Assembly: GCA_020635075.1 (NCBI GenBank)
Contig: JACKAM010000004.1
Location: forward strand, 248,001 to 312,000
Direction: 5' to 3'
Length of the DNA: 64,000 bases
Source: Pseudobdellovibrionaceae bacterium
Lineage (GTDB): Bacteria; Bdellovibrionota; Bdellovibrionia; Bdellovibrionales; UBA1609
Position 1 is the stretch's first letter. Each line of letters opens with the position of its first letter. Of the stretch, positions 34,476 to 44,115 are shown in pieces. The position numbers and the translations under genes are program-made. A model generated the notes under the pieces. It did not search any database and was not told where the DNA came from. It saw nothing but the letters and a program-made list of their open reading frames with translations.

Positions 34476-35312
34476 ATGACTGAGCAATATCTGAAATCAA
34501 AAAAAGTTGGATTTGTCGGCACCGGTAACATGGGGCAGGCGATCATCCGGGCTTTGATCAACTCGGGCAAGGTGCCGGCCTCCAACATTTTTGCCACCAA
34601 TCGCACACCGGGAAAGCTACAAAAATTGGTCGATCAACTGGGAGTTAATCCGGTCAATAGCATTGAGGAATTGCTCGATCGAAGCGACATTGTGATATTG
34701 GGAATTAAGCCTCAGGATTTTTATGCGGCCATTGAGCCGATTGCATCATCCTTTGGCCCTCAGCACATAGTTGTTAGTCTCCTGGCTGGTGTGTCGATCA
34801 AATCCCTACAGAAAGTAATGAGAAATGTGAAAATCCTTATTCGCGCCATGCCGAATACGGCCGCCACGATAAACAAATCAGTTGTTGGATACTGTTTGGC
34901 GGAGTCAGCTAAAGGCATGGATGGCCTTGCCGAGGACCTCCTCAGCCCCTTGGGTTTTGTGGTACAGGTGGAAGAAGGAGAAGAATTTGAGGCTCTCACT
35001 GTGTCCTGTTCCAGTGGAATTGGCTTTGTTTTTGAACTGATGATCTATTGGCAGGAGTGGTTAGAGGAACATGGATTTGATGCGGAAACGGCGAGGGCCA
35101 TGACCGTCAAAACCTTTCTGGGCGCATCTTTGCTGGCAGATCAAGCGGAGGGCACCAGCCTGCAGGATCTTCAGAACAGGGTGGTATCCAAAAAAGGGGT
35201 GACAGCAGCAGGCCTTGATTCCATGGGCGAATTGGAAGTGGAGCGGGCAATCCGCTACAGCTTTGAAAAAGCCGTGCTGCGCGACCGAGAGCTAGGCCAG
35301 ACCTCGGTCTAG
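34476..35312 (+). CDS. proC: pyrroline-5-carboxylate reductase
   Basis: A 278-residue enzyme reducing pyrroline-5-carboxylate to proline with NAD(P)H. The dinucleotide motif KKVGFVGTGNMGQAI is at the N-terminus; MPNTAATINKSVVGY and the C-terminal SKKGVTAAGLDSM are family signatures (usually GGTT). The ATG at 34476 has GGAGGAG upstream, which rejects longer in-frame starts from 34362. Confidence 0.95.
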   Translation: MTEQYLKSKKVGFVGTGNMGQAIIRALINSGKVPASNIFATNRTPGKLQKLVDQLGVNPVNSIEELLDRSDIVILGIKPQDFYAAIEPIASSFGPQHIVVSLLAGVSIKSLQKVMRNVKILIRAMPNTAATINKSVVGYCLAESAKGMDGLAEDLLSPLGFVVQVEEGEEFEALTVSCSSGIGFVFELMIYWQEWLEEHGFDAETARAMTVKTFLGASLLADQAEGTSLQDLQNRVVSKKGVTAAGLDSMGELEVERAIRYSFEKAVLRDRELGQTSV

Positions 35313-35483
35313 TTTTTGCTTAAAACCAACCGTGCCTTTTCCAGTCTTTGTCATCACTCAGAAGGGGGATTATCCTCACTCTATATTGCAAGTTGTCAAC
35401 AGGGAGCTCATCGAGCGAACAGGTTCTTGATTGGAGATGGGGTCTTCCTTAAGCTGAGAGAGTATTAGAACCCAGGGGGAAAA

Positions 35484-36047
35484 ATGAAGATTGCGCCGAT
35501 TGATATAGCCCATAAGACGTTTGGCCGAAAGATGATGGGCCTTGATCCGGATGAGGTGATGGACTTCTTGCGGATTGTAGCCGACGAGATGGAATCTCTC
35601 GTGCGTGATCGTAATAGCTTGCGTGAGGCGGTCAGAGAAAAGGAACTGGCCATAGCTGAATTCAAAGAGCGGGATGAGTTGCTAAAAACCACTATTACCA
35701 CGGCAACTCGTATGGCTGAGAAGATTCGTGAGGATGCCGAGCGGGAATCCAAGCTGATCATTGGAGATGCCAATCAAAAATCGGAAATGATTGTTCGCGA
35801 TGCTCGGGATTCCTTAAAAAAGATTTATGGCGAAATCACTGATCTTAAACGTGTGCGTATGCAGTTTGAAAACAATTTGCGTGCGCTCGTTCAGTCCCAT
35901 CTCACTATGCTTGAGCAAGGTCAAAAAATCATGCCGAGCCCGGCTGTTGAAGCAGCCCCACTTCAGGCGCCGATGAATGAGGAAGATATCATCAAGGCGA
36001 AGGTGAGCGAGGTTGTTGCCAAGGCCGCAAAACCTTTGGATCTATAG
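35484..36047 (+). CDS. DivIVA-domain coiled-coil protein
   Basis: A 187-residue protein. The N-terminal domain (IAHKTFGRKMMGLDPDEVMD) is the DivIVA membrane-binding hallmark (usually I..k.F.r..rGYd..eVd.fl); then an extended coiled coil (about 25-140) and a short tail. DivIVA proteins bind curved membrane and recruit division or polar partners. In a Bdellovibrio-like predator it could act in filament growth or septation, which is inference. AGGGGG precedes the ATG. Confidence 0.9.
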   Translation: MKIAPIDIAHKTFGRKMMGLDPDEVMDFLRIVADEMESLVRDRNSLREAVREKELAIAEFKERDELLKTTITTATRMAEKIREDAERESKLIIGDANQKSEMIVRDARDSLKKIYGEITDLKRVRMQFENNLRALVQSHLTMLEQGQKIMPSPAVEAAPLQAPMNEEDIIKAKVSEVVAKAAKPLDL

Positions 36048-36350
36048 TTGTCTTTGAAGAAATCCTATTTGAATTTTGTAAAGGGAGAGCTAAGGCTCTC
36101 CCTTTATGTTCAACCTAACGCCTCAAAAACATCCTTTGCCGGAGAATTTGACGGAGCCCTGAAGCTCAAGGTCCACGCGCCTCCTGTCGAAGGCAAGGCC
36201 AATGAGGAAATTATCAGATTTTTGGCCAAGTATTTGGGTATTCCCAAAAGTCGAATCACGATTGACAAAGGATCTGCAAGTCGAAAAAAACTGGTGGTCA
36301 TTGGTGGCGATGGTCTGGAGGGCATTGCCGGCAAGTTGCAGCTCTATTGA
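36048..36350 (+). CDS. DUF167 (YggU-type) protein
   Basis: A 100-residue protein with the family core VQPNASKTSFAGEFDGALKL, APPVEGKANEEIIRFLAKYL and ITIDKGSASRKKLV. Function is unproven. It starts with TTG directly after the divIVA-type stop, with no strong ribosome-binding site, so it probably depends on coupled translation. yggU-type genes commonly sit in yggS-proC-divIVA neighbourhoods. It overlaps the convergent gene at 36344 by seven bases. Confidence 0.9.
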   Translation: MSLKKSYLNFVKGELRLSLYVQPNASKTSFAGEFDGALKLKVHAPPVEGKANEEIIRFLAKYLGIPKSRITIDKGSASRKKLVVIGGDGLEGIAGKLQLY

Positions 36351-37444
36351 TCCAAATACTCTTCAGCTTCGTTGAGGATCTGGTCGACGGATTTTTTGGG
36401 CTTCTTGCCTTTCTTACGCACTGGTTTGGGCTTTTCTTCACGGAAAAGGCTTTCGTCGTATTCGGTTGCTTCCACATTGAACTTTTCCACGTCTTGATTG
36501 CGTCGGCTTTTGCGTCGACTCTTGGTGAACTCCTCATGAGTGGCATTCAAATCCCAGATAAGATTGAAAAAAATTGTCGTACCCTTGGCCATGCTCTTTC
36601 CCTGAATATCAAAACCATAACCTCCTTGCAGGGAAAAGGCGTCACTCATCTGCAGGCCGACAGTAAAATTGGCAGATAAGAGCGATGGATTAATTCCATA
36701 ATACTTGAGGCTGCCGCCATTGACTTTGTCTGTAACAACTGTACGCTTAGTCGGTGTATCAGTGAATTCATCATCGGTGACACTTTCAAACCCTCTGACT
36801 TCTGCGCCAAACTCCAAGCCTTCTAAATCTTTCTTGGTGCCGACGGCATACTCAGCCAATGCCGATCTTCCCTCCGCACGATAGGTTGCTCCGACGTAAG
36901 CGTAATTATCCAGGGTCAGCCATTTTTTTTGCATCCACAGGCCGAGCTTGGCCGTAGGCACCCCTTCACTGGCAATGGATTCATCAGTTGTAACTTCCAC
37001 TGATTTCACTGGGTAGGAGATAAACAGCTCGGGCTTCAACTTAAAAGGCCTGGCGATCCAAAAAAATTGGTAACCAAGCATAATGTCGGTGAGGGCTGAG
37101 TTTTTGCGCACAAAAGAACCATCAAAGCTCTCGGATTGTGCGGCATTGAATCCAAACCGCCACGCAGCTCGCTTGGAAACAACCTGATCCCATAAGACAC
37201 CAATGCTAAGAGCTTTATAATATTTTTCATCTCCAAGGCGCACAAATGTACCGTCTTCGGGATCAAAATTAGCAGCAGAATCAAAGTAGGAGGTGGAAAT
37301 GGATACCCGGTGGGTGTCCGGACGAAAAAAAATGGGCTCTGCCCAAGAGAAATTCGGAAGCGCCGCTGCGAAAAGCGCACAAAGCTGGAATGCGAGCCCA
37401 AACTGCACTAAGATTCGGGCATTTCGAAGAGTCGTCGTCAACAT
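36344..37444 (-). CDS. outer-membrane barrel-like protein with lysine-rich tail
   Basis: A 366-residue protein with a signal peptide (cleavage near WAE), about 265 residues of amphipathic beta sequence with alternating aromatic residues (porin-like), and from about residue 308 a basic tail (KSRRKSRRNQ, KPKPVRKKGKKPKKS) ending acidic (EAEEYLDQ). This plan recurs at 25696-26499. Function unknown. It is divergent from the MFS gene with 27 bases between. Confidence 0.8.
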   Translation of the reverse strand: MLTTTLRNARILVQFGLAFQLCALFAAALPNFSWAEPIFFRPDTHRVSISTSYFDSAANFDPEDGTFVRLGDEKYYKALSIGVLWDQVVSKRAAWRFGFNAAQSESFDGSFVRKNSALTDIMLGYQFFWIARPFKLKPELFISYPVKSVEVTTDESIASEGVPTAKLGLWMQKKWLTLDNYAYVGATYRAEGRSALAEYAVGTKKDLEGLEFGAEVRGFESVTDDEFTDTPTKRTVVTDKVNGGSLKYYGINPSLLSANFTVGLQMSDAFSLQGGYGFDIQGKSMAKGTTIFFNLIWDLNATHEEFTKSRRKSRRNQDVEKFNVEATEYDESLFREEKPKPVRKKGKKPKKSVDQILNEAEEYLDQ

Positions 37445-37471
37445 AACGTATATATTATAACAGGTTGGCCA

Positions 37472-38689
37472 TTGAGCACAAAAAAGAAACCCCTTATCGT
37501 CATTTTCTTTACTGTTTTTATTGATCTCATCGGTTTTGGGATCATCATCCCTTTGAGCCCTTATTTGGCTTCTGAGTTCGGAGCAGATGCCCTTCAGGTT
37601 GGGCTGCTGATGACGGTCTATTCAGGTGCCCAATTCTTGTTCTCCCCACTATGGGGGCAACTGAGCGATAAGTTTGGCAGACGTCCAATTATTCTTATGA
37701 GTCTGGTCGGGGCGGGAGTGGCTCACCTTATCTTTGCCATGGCCCAGACTTATTGGCTGCTCTTTGCGGCTCGCCTTTTTGCAGGAGTATTTGGCGCTAA
37801 CATTTCAACAGCTATGGCCTATATTGCAGACATTACTGAAGAGAAGGATCGGTCCAAAAACATGGGATTGGTCGGTGCTGCTTTTGGTTTGGGATTTGTT
37901 TTGGGGCCCGCACTTGGAGCTCTCTTTGGTTGGGTGGGTGAACTCCTTGGTACGGCACCTCCTTTTGGAAAAAGTTTTGCAGCAGTGGTGGCGTCGGCCA
38001 TTTGTTTAGCTAATGCTGCAGTAGCCTGGAGAGTTCTTAAAGAGTCTCTCCCTATGGGCAAGAGAGGAATGCGCGAGCGGAAACCTCGGTTCGAAATGAT
38101 CATGATTCACCTGAAGAGACCGGTAGTTGGCCAGCTCCAAGTGATGTATTTTTTGGCTTCGTTTGCGATGGCGCACATGGAAGCGTCATTGTTTCTGTTT
38201 GTACAGGATGATTTTCAGTGGTCATTGACAAAGGCAGGTCTTGGCTTTGCCTACGTTGGAGTGATCATGGTGATTACCCAGGGCTATCTCATTCGCAAAC
38301 TTTTGCCCAAGATCGGGGAAAAGCGAATGCTGATGTCGGGACTCGTCATGAAGGCCGCAGGGCTGTCTGGAATTGCCCTCTCGGGGCAGATTTGGGGACT
38401 GGCGGTTGCGGTGACCTTGCTTGGATTGGGGACAGGCTTTATTAATCCCGCCTTGTCTGGGTCCATTAGTTTGCTGACTCCTGAGGACCAGCAGGGGGGC
38501 GTGATGGGGGTCAACCAGAGCCTGTCCGCCTTGGGGCGAATTGTGGGGCCGGTTCTTGGTGGGTGGTTCTATAGAGACATCACACATCAGACGCCATTTT
38601 GGGCTGGAGCCATGATTGTCGTTGTTTCCCTCTTGATCGGTCTTTCTGTGTTTACCCGGTTACCCGTGCGAGCTCAAGAGGGCCGATAA
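37472..38689 (+). CDS. MFS transporter, drug:H+ antiporter-1-like
   Basis: A 405-residue protein with about 12 spans. N-terminal DLIGFGIIIPLSPYLASEFG and the loop GQLSDKFGRRPIILMS are the TetA-like signature of the DHA1 family (multidrug or sugar efflux). The TTG at 37472 is the start used, with AGG 8 bases upstream; TATTATAA at 37453-37460 could serve as a -10 box. The rhodanese gene begins inside its stop codon (TAATG). Substrate unknown. Confidence 0.9.
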   Translation: MSTKKKPLIVIFFTVFIDLIGFGIIIPLSPYLASEFGADALQVGLLMTVYSGAQFLFSPLWGQLSDKFGRRPIILMSLVGAGVAHLIFAMAQTYWLLFAARLFAGVFGANISTAMAYIADITEEKDRSKNMGLVGAAFGLGFVLGPALGALFGWVGELLGTAPPFGKSFAAVVASAICLANAAVAWRVLKESLPMGKRGMRERKPRFEMIMIHLKRPVVGQLQVMYFLASFAMAHMEASLFLFVQDDFQWSLTKAGLGFAYVGVIMVITQGYLIRKLLPKIGEKRMLMSGLVMKAAGLSGIALSGQIWGLAVAVTLLGLGTGFINPALSGSISLLTPEDQQGGVMGVNQSLSALGRIVGPVLGGWFYRDITHQTPFWAGAMIVVVSLLIGLSVFTRLPVRAQEGR

Positions 38690-39045
38690 TGAAGTTGTTT
38701 GGTCGGTCAGAAGTCTGGGAAATTGGCCCGTTTCAGCTGGAGAATATCCTTACCAACATTCCTGTTTTTTGGTTTTTTGATTTGTCCAAAAGCCCATTGG
38801 GGGAAGGGGTCCTCGAGATGATGGGGGAAGTTCTTTCCCCCTGTGTAAAAATCCGGCCTGAAGGGGTTTTGGAGGAGCTAAAGAGAAAGGGGGCTAGCCT
38901 GGAGCAGCCGGTAGTTCTCATTTGCGAAGATGGAAAACGATCGCGTAAGGTCGCTCTGAGACTGACAAAATCCAAATACCTCAATGTCTACGTTGTGGCA
39001 GGAGGCAAGCAAGCCTTGGCCGAGTACTTCAAGGCCCCTGAGTAA
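38689..39045 (+). CDS. rhodanese-like domain protein
   Basis: A 118-residue cytoplasmic protein. The active loop is C79-E-D-G-K-R-S, fitting the rhodanese six-residue pattern, preceded by VVLI and followed by a helix and YVVAGGKQAL (usual V..L.GG). The N-terminal strand (FFDLSKSP) replaces the usual D.R...E. It may bind persulfide or act as a sulfur carrier. The ATG overlaps the MFS stop by one base, indicating coupling. Confidence 0.85.
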   Translation: MKLFGRSEVWEIGPFQLENILTNIPVFWFFDLSKSPLGEGVLEMMGEVLSPCVKIRPEGVLEELKRKGASLEQPVVLICEDGKRSRKVALRLTKSKYLNVYVVAGGKQALAEYFKAPE

Positions 39046-39172
39046 TTTCGACAAAGGCCCAAGCTTCTTCCCTCCCATCTTGTCTTGAAGGCCTAAATAG
39101 TGATAATGTCTGACAATTACTGAAATTAAGGCCGGGATCAAGGGTCTTGGTGAGCAGGTGACGGGAGACCTT

Positions 39173-41848
39173 ATGGAGTTGTCGGATCGTTATAATCCGG
39201 AAGAAGTTGAAGGACGCATTTACCAGTGGTGGGTCAATCAAGGCTACTTCAAAGCCGAAGATGTATCTACTAAGCCGCCATACTGTATTATTCTCCCTCC
39301 TCCAAATGTGACAGGTTCATTGCACATGGGCCACGCACTTAACCACACCATCCAGGACGCCTTGGTTCGTTGGAAGCGCATGAGTGGCTTTAACACTCTT
39401 TGGCTCCCAGGAACCGACCACGCGGGTATTGCCACCCAGTCAGTGGTAGAAAAAAACTTAGCCAAAGAGGGAGTAACCAGGCAGCAGCTGGGTCGTGACA
39501 AGTTTGTTGAAAAGGTATGGGAGTGGAAGCACCAATATGGAAATCGCATTGTCGAGCAGATGAAGAGACTGGGTGATTCCTGTGATTGGGAAAGAACCTG
39601 CTTCACACTGGACGAGGGTGTTTCTCAGGCGGTTCGAAAAGTCTTTGTACACCTTTATCAAAAGGAATGGATTTACCGAGGCACCCGTCTCATAAACTGG
39701 AGTCCCAAGCTTGAGTCGGCCCTGTCTGATCTCGAAGTGGAGTACAAGGAAGTAAAAGGAAATCTTTGGCACATTCGTTATCCCCTTGAAGATGGAAGCG
39801 GCGAGATCATCGTGGCCACCACCCGTCCGGAGACCATGCTTGGCGATACGGCAGTGGCCGTGCATCCGAGCGATGACCGCTACAAGGAGATGCTTGGTAA
39901 AAAAATCCTGCAGCCGCTGACCGGCCGTAAGATCACCATTATCGCTGACGACTATGTCGACAAGGAGTTTGGTTCGGGCGCAGTTAAGATCACCCCGGCT
40001 CACGATTTTAACGACTATGAAATGGGTAAGAGACACAACCTAGAGTTTCTCAACATCCTCAATAAGGACGGCACTCTTAACGACACCGTGCCGGAGGCCT
40101 TTCGCGGTCAGCCTGTTAAGAAGGCTCGTGAATTGGTGGTTCAGCATTTGGAGGAGCAGGGCTTCCTAGTACAGATTGAGCCCCATTTGCACTCGGTTGG
40201 TCACTGTTCTCGCTCAGGAGCAGTGGTCGAGCCGCTGTTATCTGAACAGTGGTTCGTCAAAACTGCTGATTTAGCCACTCCAGCCAAGCGGGTTGTGGAA
40301 AGTGGAACCATTCAATTTGAACCGGAAAATTGGACAAAGACCTACTTGCACTGGATGAACATCATTCAGGACTGGTGTATTTCCCGACAGCTTTGGTGGG
40401 GGCATCGCATCCCGGCCTGGTACTGCGGTGATTGCAACCACGTCACCGTCGCCGAGGATGATCCAGATTGCTGTGATAAGTGTAGCAGTCATAATATTCG
40501 CCAGGAAGAGGACGTGTTGGATACATGGTTTTCCTCTGCTTTATGGCCATTTAGCACCATGGGTTGGCCTGAGGAAAATGAGACGCAAAAGACCTTTTAC
40601 CCCACTAATGTTTTGGTCACAGGCCATGACATTATCTTTTTCTGGGTCGCCCGAATGATCATGTCAGGCCTGGAGTTTAAAAAAGATGTACCTTTCAGAA
40701 CCGTGTACATTCACGGTTTGGTGCGGGATTCGCAAGGTCGGAAGATGTCCAAGTCCTTGGGTAATTCGGTGGACCCGGTCGAATTGATTGAGAAAACCGG
40801 AGCAGATGCTCTGCGCTTTACGCTCTTATCTCAAATCTCAACCGGAAAAGACTTGAAATTCTCGGAGGCTAGGCTTGAAGGCTACCGGAATTTCATGAAT
40901 AAGATCTGGAATGCCACGCGCTTTGCCCTAAATGCACTCGAAAGTGTGAATCTGAAGGGTGTAGATGTAAAGACGCCTCCTCCGGCCAAGGACCTTTCTC
41001 ACGCCGATCAATGGATCATTTATAAGATGGGCGTTTGCATGAAAGAAGTTGATGCGGCCCTGACAGCTCACCGATTTTCCGATGCTGCCAATGCTGTGTA
41101 CTCTTTTGCCTGGCATGAGTTCTGTGACTGGTATCTAGAGTTTATTAAACCGACGATGTATGGTGAAGATGGCGCGGAGAAAGCGGCCACCCAGACGATT
41201 TTAGCACAGACATTGAACCGCTTGATGAGGCTTCTGCATCCATTTGTCCCCTTTATTTCCGAAGAGCTTTATCAAAAGCTCCCGATCAAGGCTGAAGCCT
41301 GCATTGTTGATGAGTATCCCAGCACCATTAACGACAAAGAGTGGTTAAAAGCGGGTTCTGAAGAAAAAGCTTATGAACTTGATGTTGTAAAGGGAGTGAT
41401 CACGGCCCTTCGAAACATCCGCGGTGAGAACCGGATCAAACCGGGCTTGGAGATTACGGCTCGCTTGGCCCCGAGTGACGATAAACTGCAAAAGATTCTT
41501 CAGTCTAACAAAGTGGCCATTTGTCGATTGGCAAAACTGTCAGAGTGCCTCATTGGTGAGGCTGGAGCTCTGCAGAAGTGTGCCTTGAGTCCTTTCGTTA
41601 TCGGTGACGACAAAGTGGATGTGATTGTTCCCCTTGAAGGTCTGGTGGATTTTGACGAGGAGATCAAGCGCCTGGAAAAGGCCATCGAAAAGATTGAAAA
41701 GGAAATCTCCGGACTTAGTGGGCGTCTGTCTAATGATAATTTTGTCGCCAATGCTCCGGACGATGTTGTCGCTCAGGCCAAGCATCAGTTGGAGAGCCAC
41801 CAATCAAAGGTGTCGGTACTGAAAGAAAGTTTGGCCCGGCTAAAGTAG
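39173..41848 (+). CDS. valS: valyl-tRNA synthetase
   Basis: An 891-residue class I synthetase. The HIGH motif is PPPNVTGSLHMGH (42-54) and KMSKS is at 524-528. It has the editing domain, an inserted CGDCNH..CCDKCSS zinc ribbon, an anticodon-binding helical domain and a C-terminal coiled coil typical of ValS. The ATG at 39173 has GGGAGA upstream. A long palindrome begins six bases after the stop. Confidence 0.97.
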   Translation: MELSDRYNPEEVEGRIYQWWVNQGYFKAEDVSTKPPYCIILPPPNVTGSLHMGHALNHTIQDALVRWKRMSGFNTLWLPGTDHAGIATQSVVEKNLAKEGVTRQQLGRDKFVEKVWEWKHQYGNRIVEQMKRLGDSCDWERTCFTLDEGVSQAVRKVFVHLYQKEWIYRGTRLINWSPKLESALSDLEVEYKEVKGNLWHIRYPLEDGSGEIIVATTRPETMLGDTAVAVHPSDDRYKEMLGKKILQPLTGRKITIIADDYVDKEFGSGAVKITPAHDFNDYEMGKRHNLEFLNILNKDGTLNDTVPEAFRGQPVKKARELVVQHLEEQGFLVQIEPHLHSVGHCSRSGAVVEPLLSEQWFVKTADLATPAKRVVESGTIQFEPENWTKTYLHWMNIIQDWCISRQLWWGHRIPAWYCGDCNHVTVAEDDPDCCDKCSSHNIRQEEDVLDTWFSSALWPFSTMGWPEENETQKTFYPTNVLVTGHDIIFFWVARMIMSGLEFKKDVPFRTVYIHGLVRDSQGRKMSKSLGNSVDPVELIEKTGADALRFTLLSQISTGKDLKFSEARLEGYRNFMNKIWNATRFALNALESVNLKGVDVKTPPPAKDLSHADQWIIYKMGVCMKEVDAALTAHRFSDAANAVYSFAWHEFCDWYLEFIKPTMYGEDGAEKAATQTILAQTLNRLMRLLHPFVPFISEELYQKLPIKAEACIVDEYPSTINDKEWLKAGSEEKAYELDVVKGVITALRNIRGENRIKPGLEITARLAPSDDKLQKILQSNKVAICRLAKLSECLIGEAGALQKCALSPFVIGDDKVDVIVPLEGLVDFDEEIKRLEKAIEKIEKEISGLSGRLSNDNFVANAPDDVVAQAKHQLESHQSKVSVLKESLARLK

Positions 41849-41853
41849 TCATG

Positions 41854-41936
41854 TTCCCGGTAAAAACTTGTAATGCGGCACGGCCGGATAAGAGAATTTA
41901 TCCGGCCACGCTGTATTACAAGTTTTGGATCGGGAA
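41854..41936. repeat. long interrupted palindrome, copy A
   Basis: Arms pair over 37-40 bases: TTCCCG (41854-41859) with CGGGAA (41931-41936); AAAACTTGTAAT (41863-41874) with 41915-41926; GGCCGGATAA (41882-41891) with 41898-41907, loop GAGAAT. The middle seven bases differ. The core AAAACTTGTAAT recurs at 46879-46890. It fills the gap between the converging valS and 41942 genes. It has no U-run, so it is not a standard terminator. Confidence 0.85.
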
Positions 41937-41941
41937 TTTTA

Positions 41942-42670
41942 CTAGTACTGAACCAGTTCACCCTCTCCAGATAGGAAGAAGGTGCTGGTCTTGCGATTCT
42001 CAACAAGGGGTGTTTTGACCATCCAGTCGAGATTCATTTCCATTCCAGCCTTCGGATTTTGCCTAGAGCCCAGATTCACGACTTGGCTAATGTTGACGTT
42101 TGCACCAAACGTATATCCCCAGACAACATTGACGTCGGCGGGCACAATTGTGGCGTTGGTGATATAGCGGCCTTTCCCTCGGTACTGGCCACCGTAGGTG
42201 AAAATTACCCGGAATGAAAAGCGCACAACTTCAATTCCCATGAGGTTTTTGTAGACGACTTTGTAGGTTTCCGCCTTTGGGAAATTCCAACTCTCAAGTT
42301 GATCCCAGCACTGGATTCCTTTGGGCAGAGCATTTGCGGTTTTGGTTTTGACCTCAACCACAGGTTTGTTGGCCTTAACGATTTCCCAGATTTTTTTACC
42401 AATGTTGATGATTTGATCCACCACTACAGTGGCGCTTTGTGGCTTTTGTTGTGACCAGGCTTCGCTGGTGCCACAGTCATCTTCTAGAGACGACAACCAG
42501 GACAGATCTTCAGATTTGTCTTCAGCGACTTTGCTTAACGTCACATCCGAAATAGTGTAGAAATTCTTTTCTAGCTCGGAGACAGGTGATTCGGCCTTAG
42601 CCGCAAACACGGTTAAAACAAGCGACCCGACAATGGCCACACCAGCCATGGTTTTGGCAACTCTCCCCAT
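41942..42670 (-). CDS. exported protein of unknown function
   Basis: A 242-residue protein with a signal peptide (cleavage near AKA-E), a helical N-terminal part (to about residue 100) and a beta-rich C-terminal half with repeated aromatic strands (VVRFSFRVIFTYGGQYRGKG). Two cysteines (DDCG, IQCWD) may pair. The ATG at 42670 has GGGGG upstream. It lies downstream of the protease gene (153-base gap) on the same strand. No family recognised. Confidence 0.75.
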   Translation of the reverse strand: MGRVAKTMAGVAIVGSLVLTVFAAKAESPVSELEKNFYTISDVTLSKVAEDKSEDLSWLSSLEDDCGTSEAWSQQKPQSATVVVDQIINIGKKIWEIVKANKPVVEVKTKTANALPKGIQCWDQLESWNFPKAETYKVVYKNLMGIEVVRFSFRVIFTYGGQYRGKGRYITNATIVPADVNVVWGYTFGANVNISQVVNLGSRQNPKAGMEMNLDWMVKTPLVENRKTSTFFLSGEGELVQY

Positions 42671-42823
42671 TTTAGACCCCCTTGATCACCAGCGCCCCCC
42701 GCTTGGTGTTTGTTTTGCTAAGCCTATCAATGGGGTCTCAAGCCACCTATGAAATTGGTTCACTTGAAGCTATTTCCAGCCCGTGATGTTCTTTCTCAGT
42801 TGGTTTTGGGTAATTTTTACAAC

Positions 42824-43909
42824 CTAAAAAGCGCCCAAAATACCGGGACTTATGCCAACTATAAAGATATCTTCGCGCCGATTCTCTCCTTCAATAAAGG
42901 ACCAGCGGAATTGGAGGGGCAAGCCGGTGAACTCCACTGTCATAGACCAGCCACTAAAGTCCCTTTTCTGGCCCGCGAAGTTGTAGGTCCATTGCTCCCA
43001 GGCAGGTACGACCGTCATTATAATCGAACGGGAGAAGGGAATATGCACCGCCCATCCTGCACCGAGAAGGTCATATTCCGGTTCATCATCAAAGCTATTC
43101 TCAAAGTACAATCTCAGCCGATCAAAGAAATCGATGTGAAAGTAATAGCCAGTGAGCCACGAATCCAGACCGGGAACATCGTCCATGCGGCTGTGCTGAG
43201 AGCCGGTCAAATACAGCCCCGCTCTGGATCTTCCGTCCCGAAGCCTCGGCTGAATGACCTCTTTCTCTGGCTCCTTAGCCATGAGAGTGGCGATTCCATC
43301 GGGACCAGGAGTGAGGCCAATTTGCCCGACCCCAAACCCCATGTGTTTGCGTGAGACAACGCCAACTTGTTCCCCTCGACGGTTAACGACCGGGCCACCA
43401 GAATTCCCCGGGCTGAGAGACATATCAGTGACAAATTCCTTCTGCTTTTTGTTTATTTTGGAAACGACCCCAGTCGAAAACAGACCCACCAACTCCTCAT
43501 TCACTGAGCCTTTGGCAAAGGGTTTCATGGCCATTGGATGCCCCATCGTGGAGACGGGTTCACCAATCTTAAGTTTGCCTGGCTCAGCCAGAACCACCAA
43601 GGGTCGATCGGTCGGGCGAGAGAGTTTTAAAAGGGCCAGGTCAAGTTTTTTATGGGCCCGAATAATAGTGGCCGATGTTCCATTTTCAATGTCATCCTGC
43701 CAAGCCACTTCGATGGGGAGCATACGGTTCACACAGTGCCAGGCGGTGAGGACTTTGTCTGGTGCAACCAGAGATCCTGAACACAGACCTCCACCAGAAA
43801 AGATGACCGGAACACTCTTTTCCAGCTTTGGAGTCACTTCGGACCAGTCGACCTCAGCGAAGGAAGGGAGGGGGAGAAGAATCAACATGTAGAGGCACAT
43901 CCTGATCAC
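42824..43909 (-). CDS. exported trypsin-like serine protease with C-terminal barrel-like domain
   Basis: A 361-residue protein. A signal peptide (cleavage near SFAEV) is followed by a trypsin-fold domain with triad H58 (TAWHCV), D90 (KKLDLALL) and S170 (SPGNSGGPV). The Cys pair C43/C59 is in its usual place. From about residue 215 the sequence changes to amphipathic beta strands ending in a C-terminal phenylalanine, like an outer-membrane barrel or strand bundle. It starts with GTG at 43909, supported by AGGAG six bases upstream. It may be an outer-membrane-attached protease; that is inference. Confidence 0.88.
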   Translation of the reverse strand: MIRMCLYMLILLPLPSFAEVDWSEVTPKLEKSVPVIFSGGGLCSGSLVAPDKVLTAWHCVNRMLPIEVAWQDDIENGTSATIIRAHKKLDLALLKLSRPTDRPLVVLAEPGKLKIGEPVSTMGHPMAMKPFAKGSVNEELVGLFSTGVVSKINKKQKEFVTDMSLSPGNSGGPVVNRRGEQVGVVSRKHMGFGVGQIGLTPGPDGIATLMAKEPEKEVIQPRLRDGRSRAGLYLTGSQHSRMDDVPGLDSWLTGYYFHIDFFDRLRLYFENSFDDEPEYDLLGAGWAVHIPFSRSIIMTVVPAWEQWTYNFAGQKRDFSGWSMTVEFTGLPLQFRWSFIEGENRREDIFIVGISPGILGAF

Positions 43910-44115
43910 AATTTGCTCCTGTTTGTAGGGGGCCCAAAATCGGCTCCGCTTTTGAAATTAGAACAGAGGGAATTGCCTACTCTGTGGACAGTAAAACCTA
44001 TAGGGTCTAGAACCCCGAAATAACACCACAATATTAGCTCACAATTAGGCCTTTCTGGCACCCCTTATGCTTTGCTTCTCCACTATCGGGTTAGCTGAAA
44101 ACTAGGGGAATTAAC

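Noticed and set aside
41854..41936. Copy A palindrome as a plain rho-independent terminator
   Set aside because: No T-run follows the stem on either strand, and it resembles copy B; kept as a repeat element.
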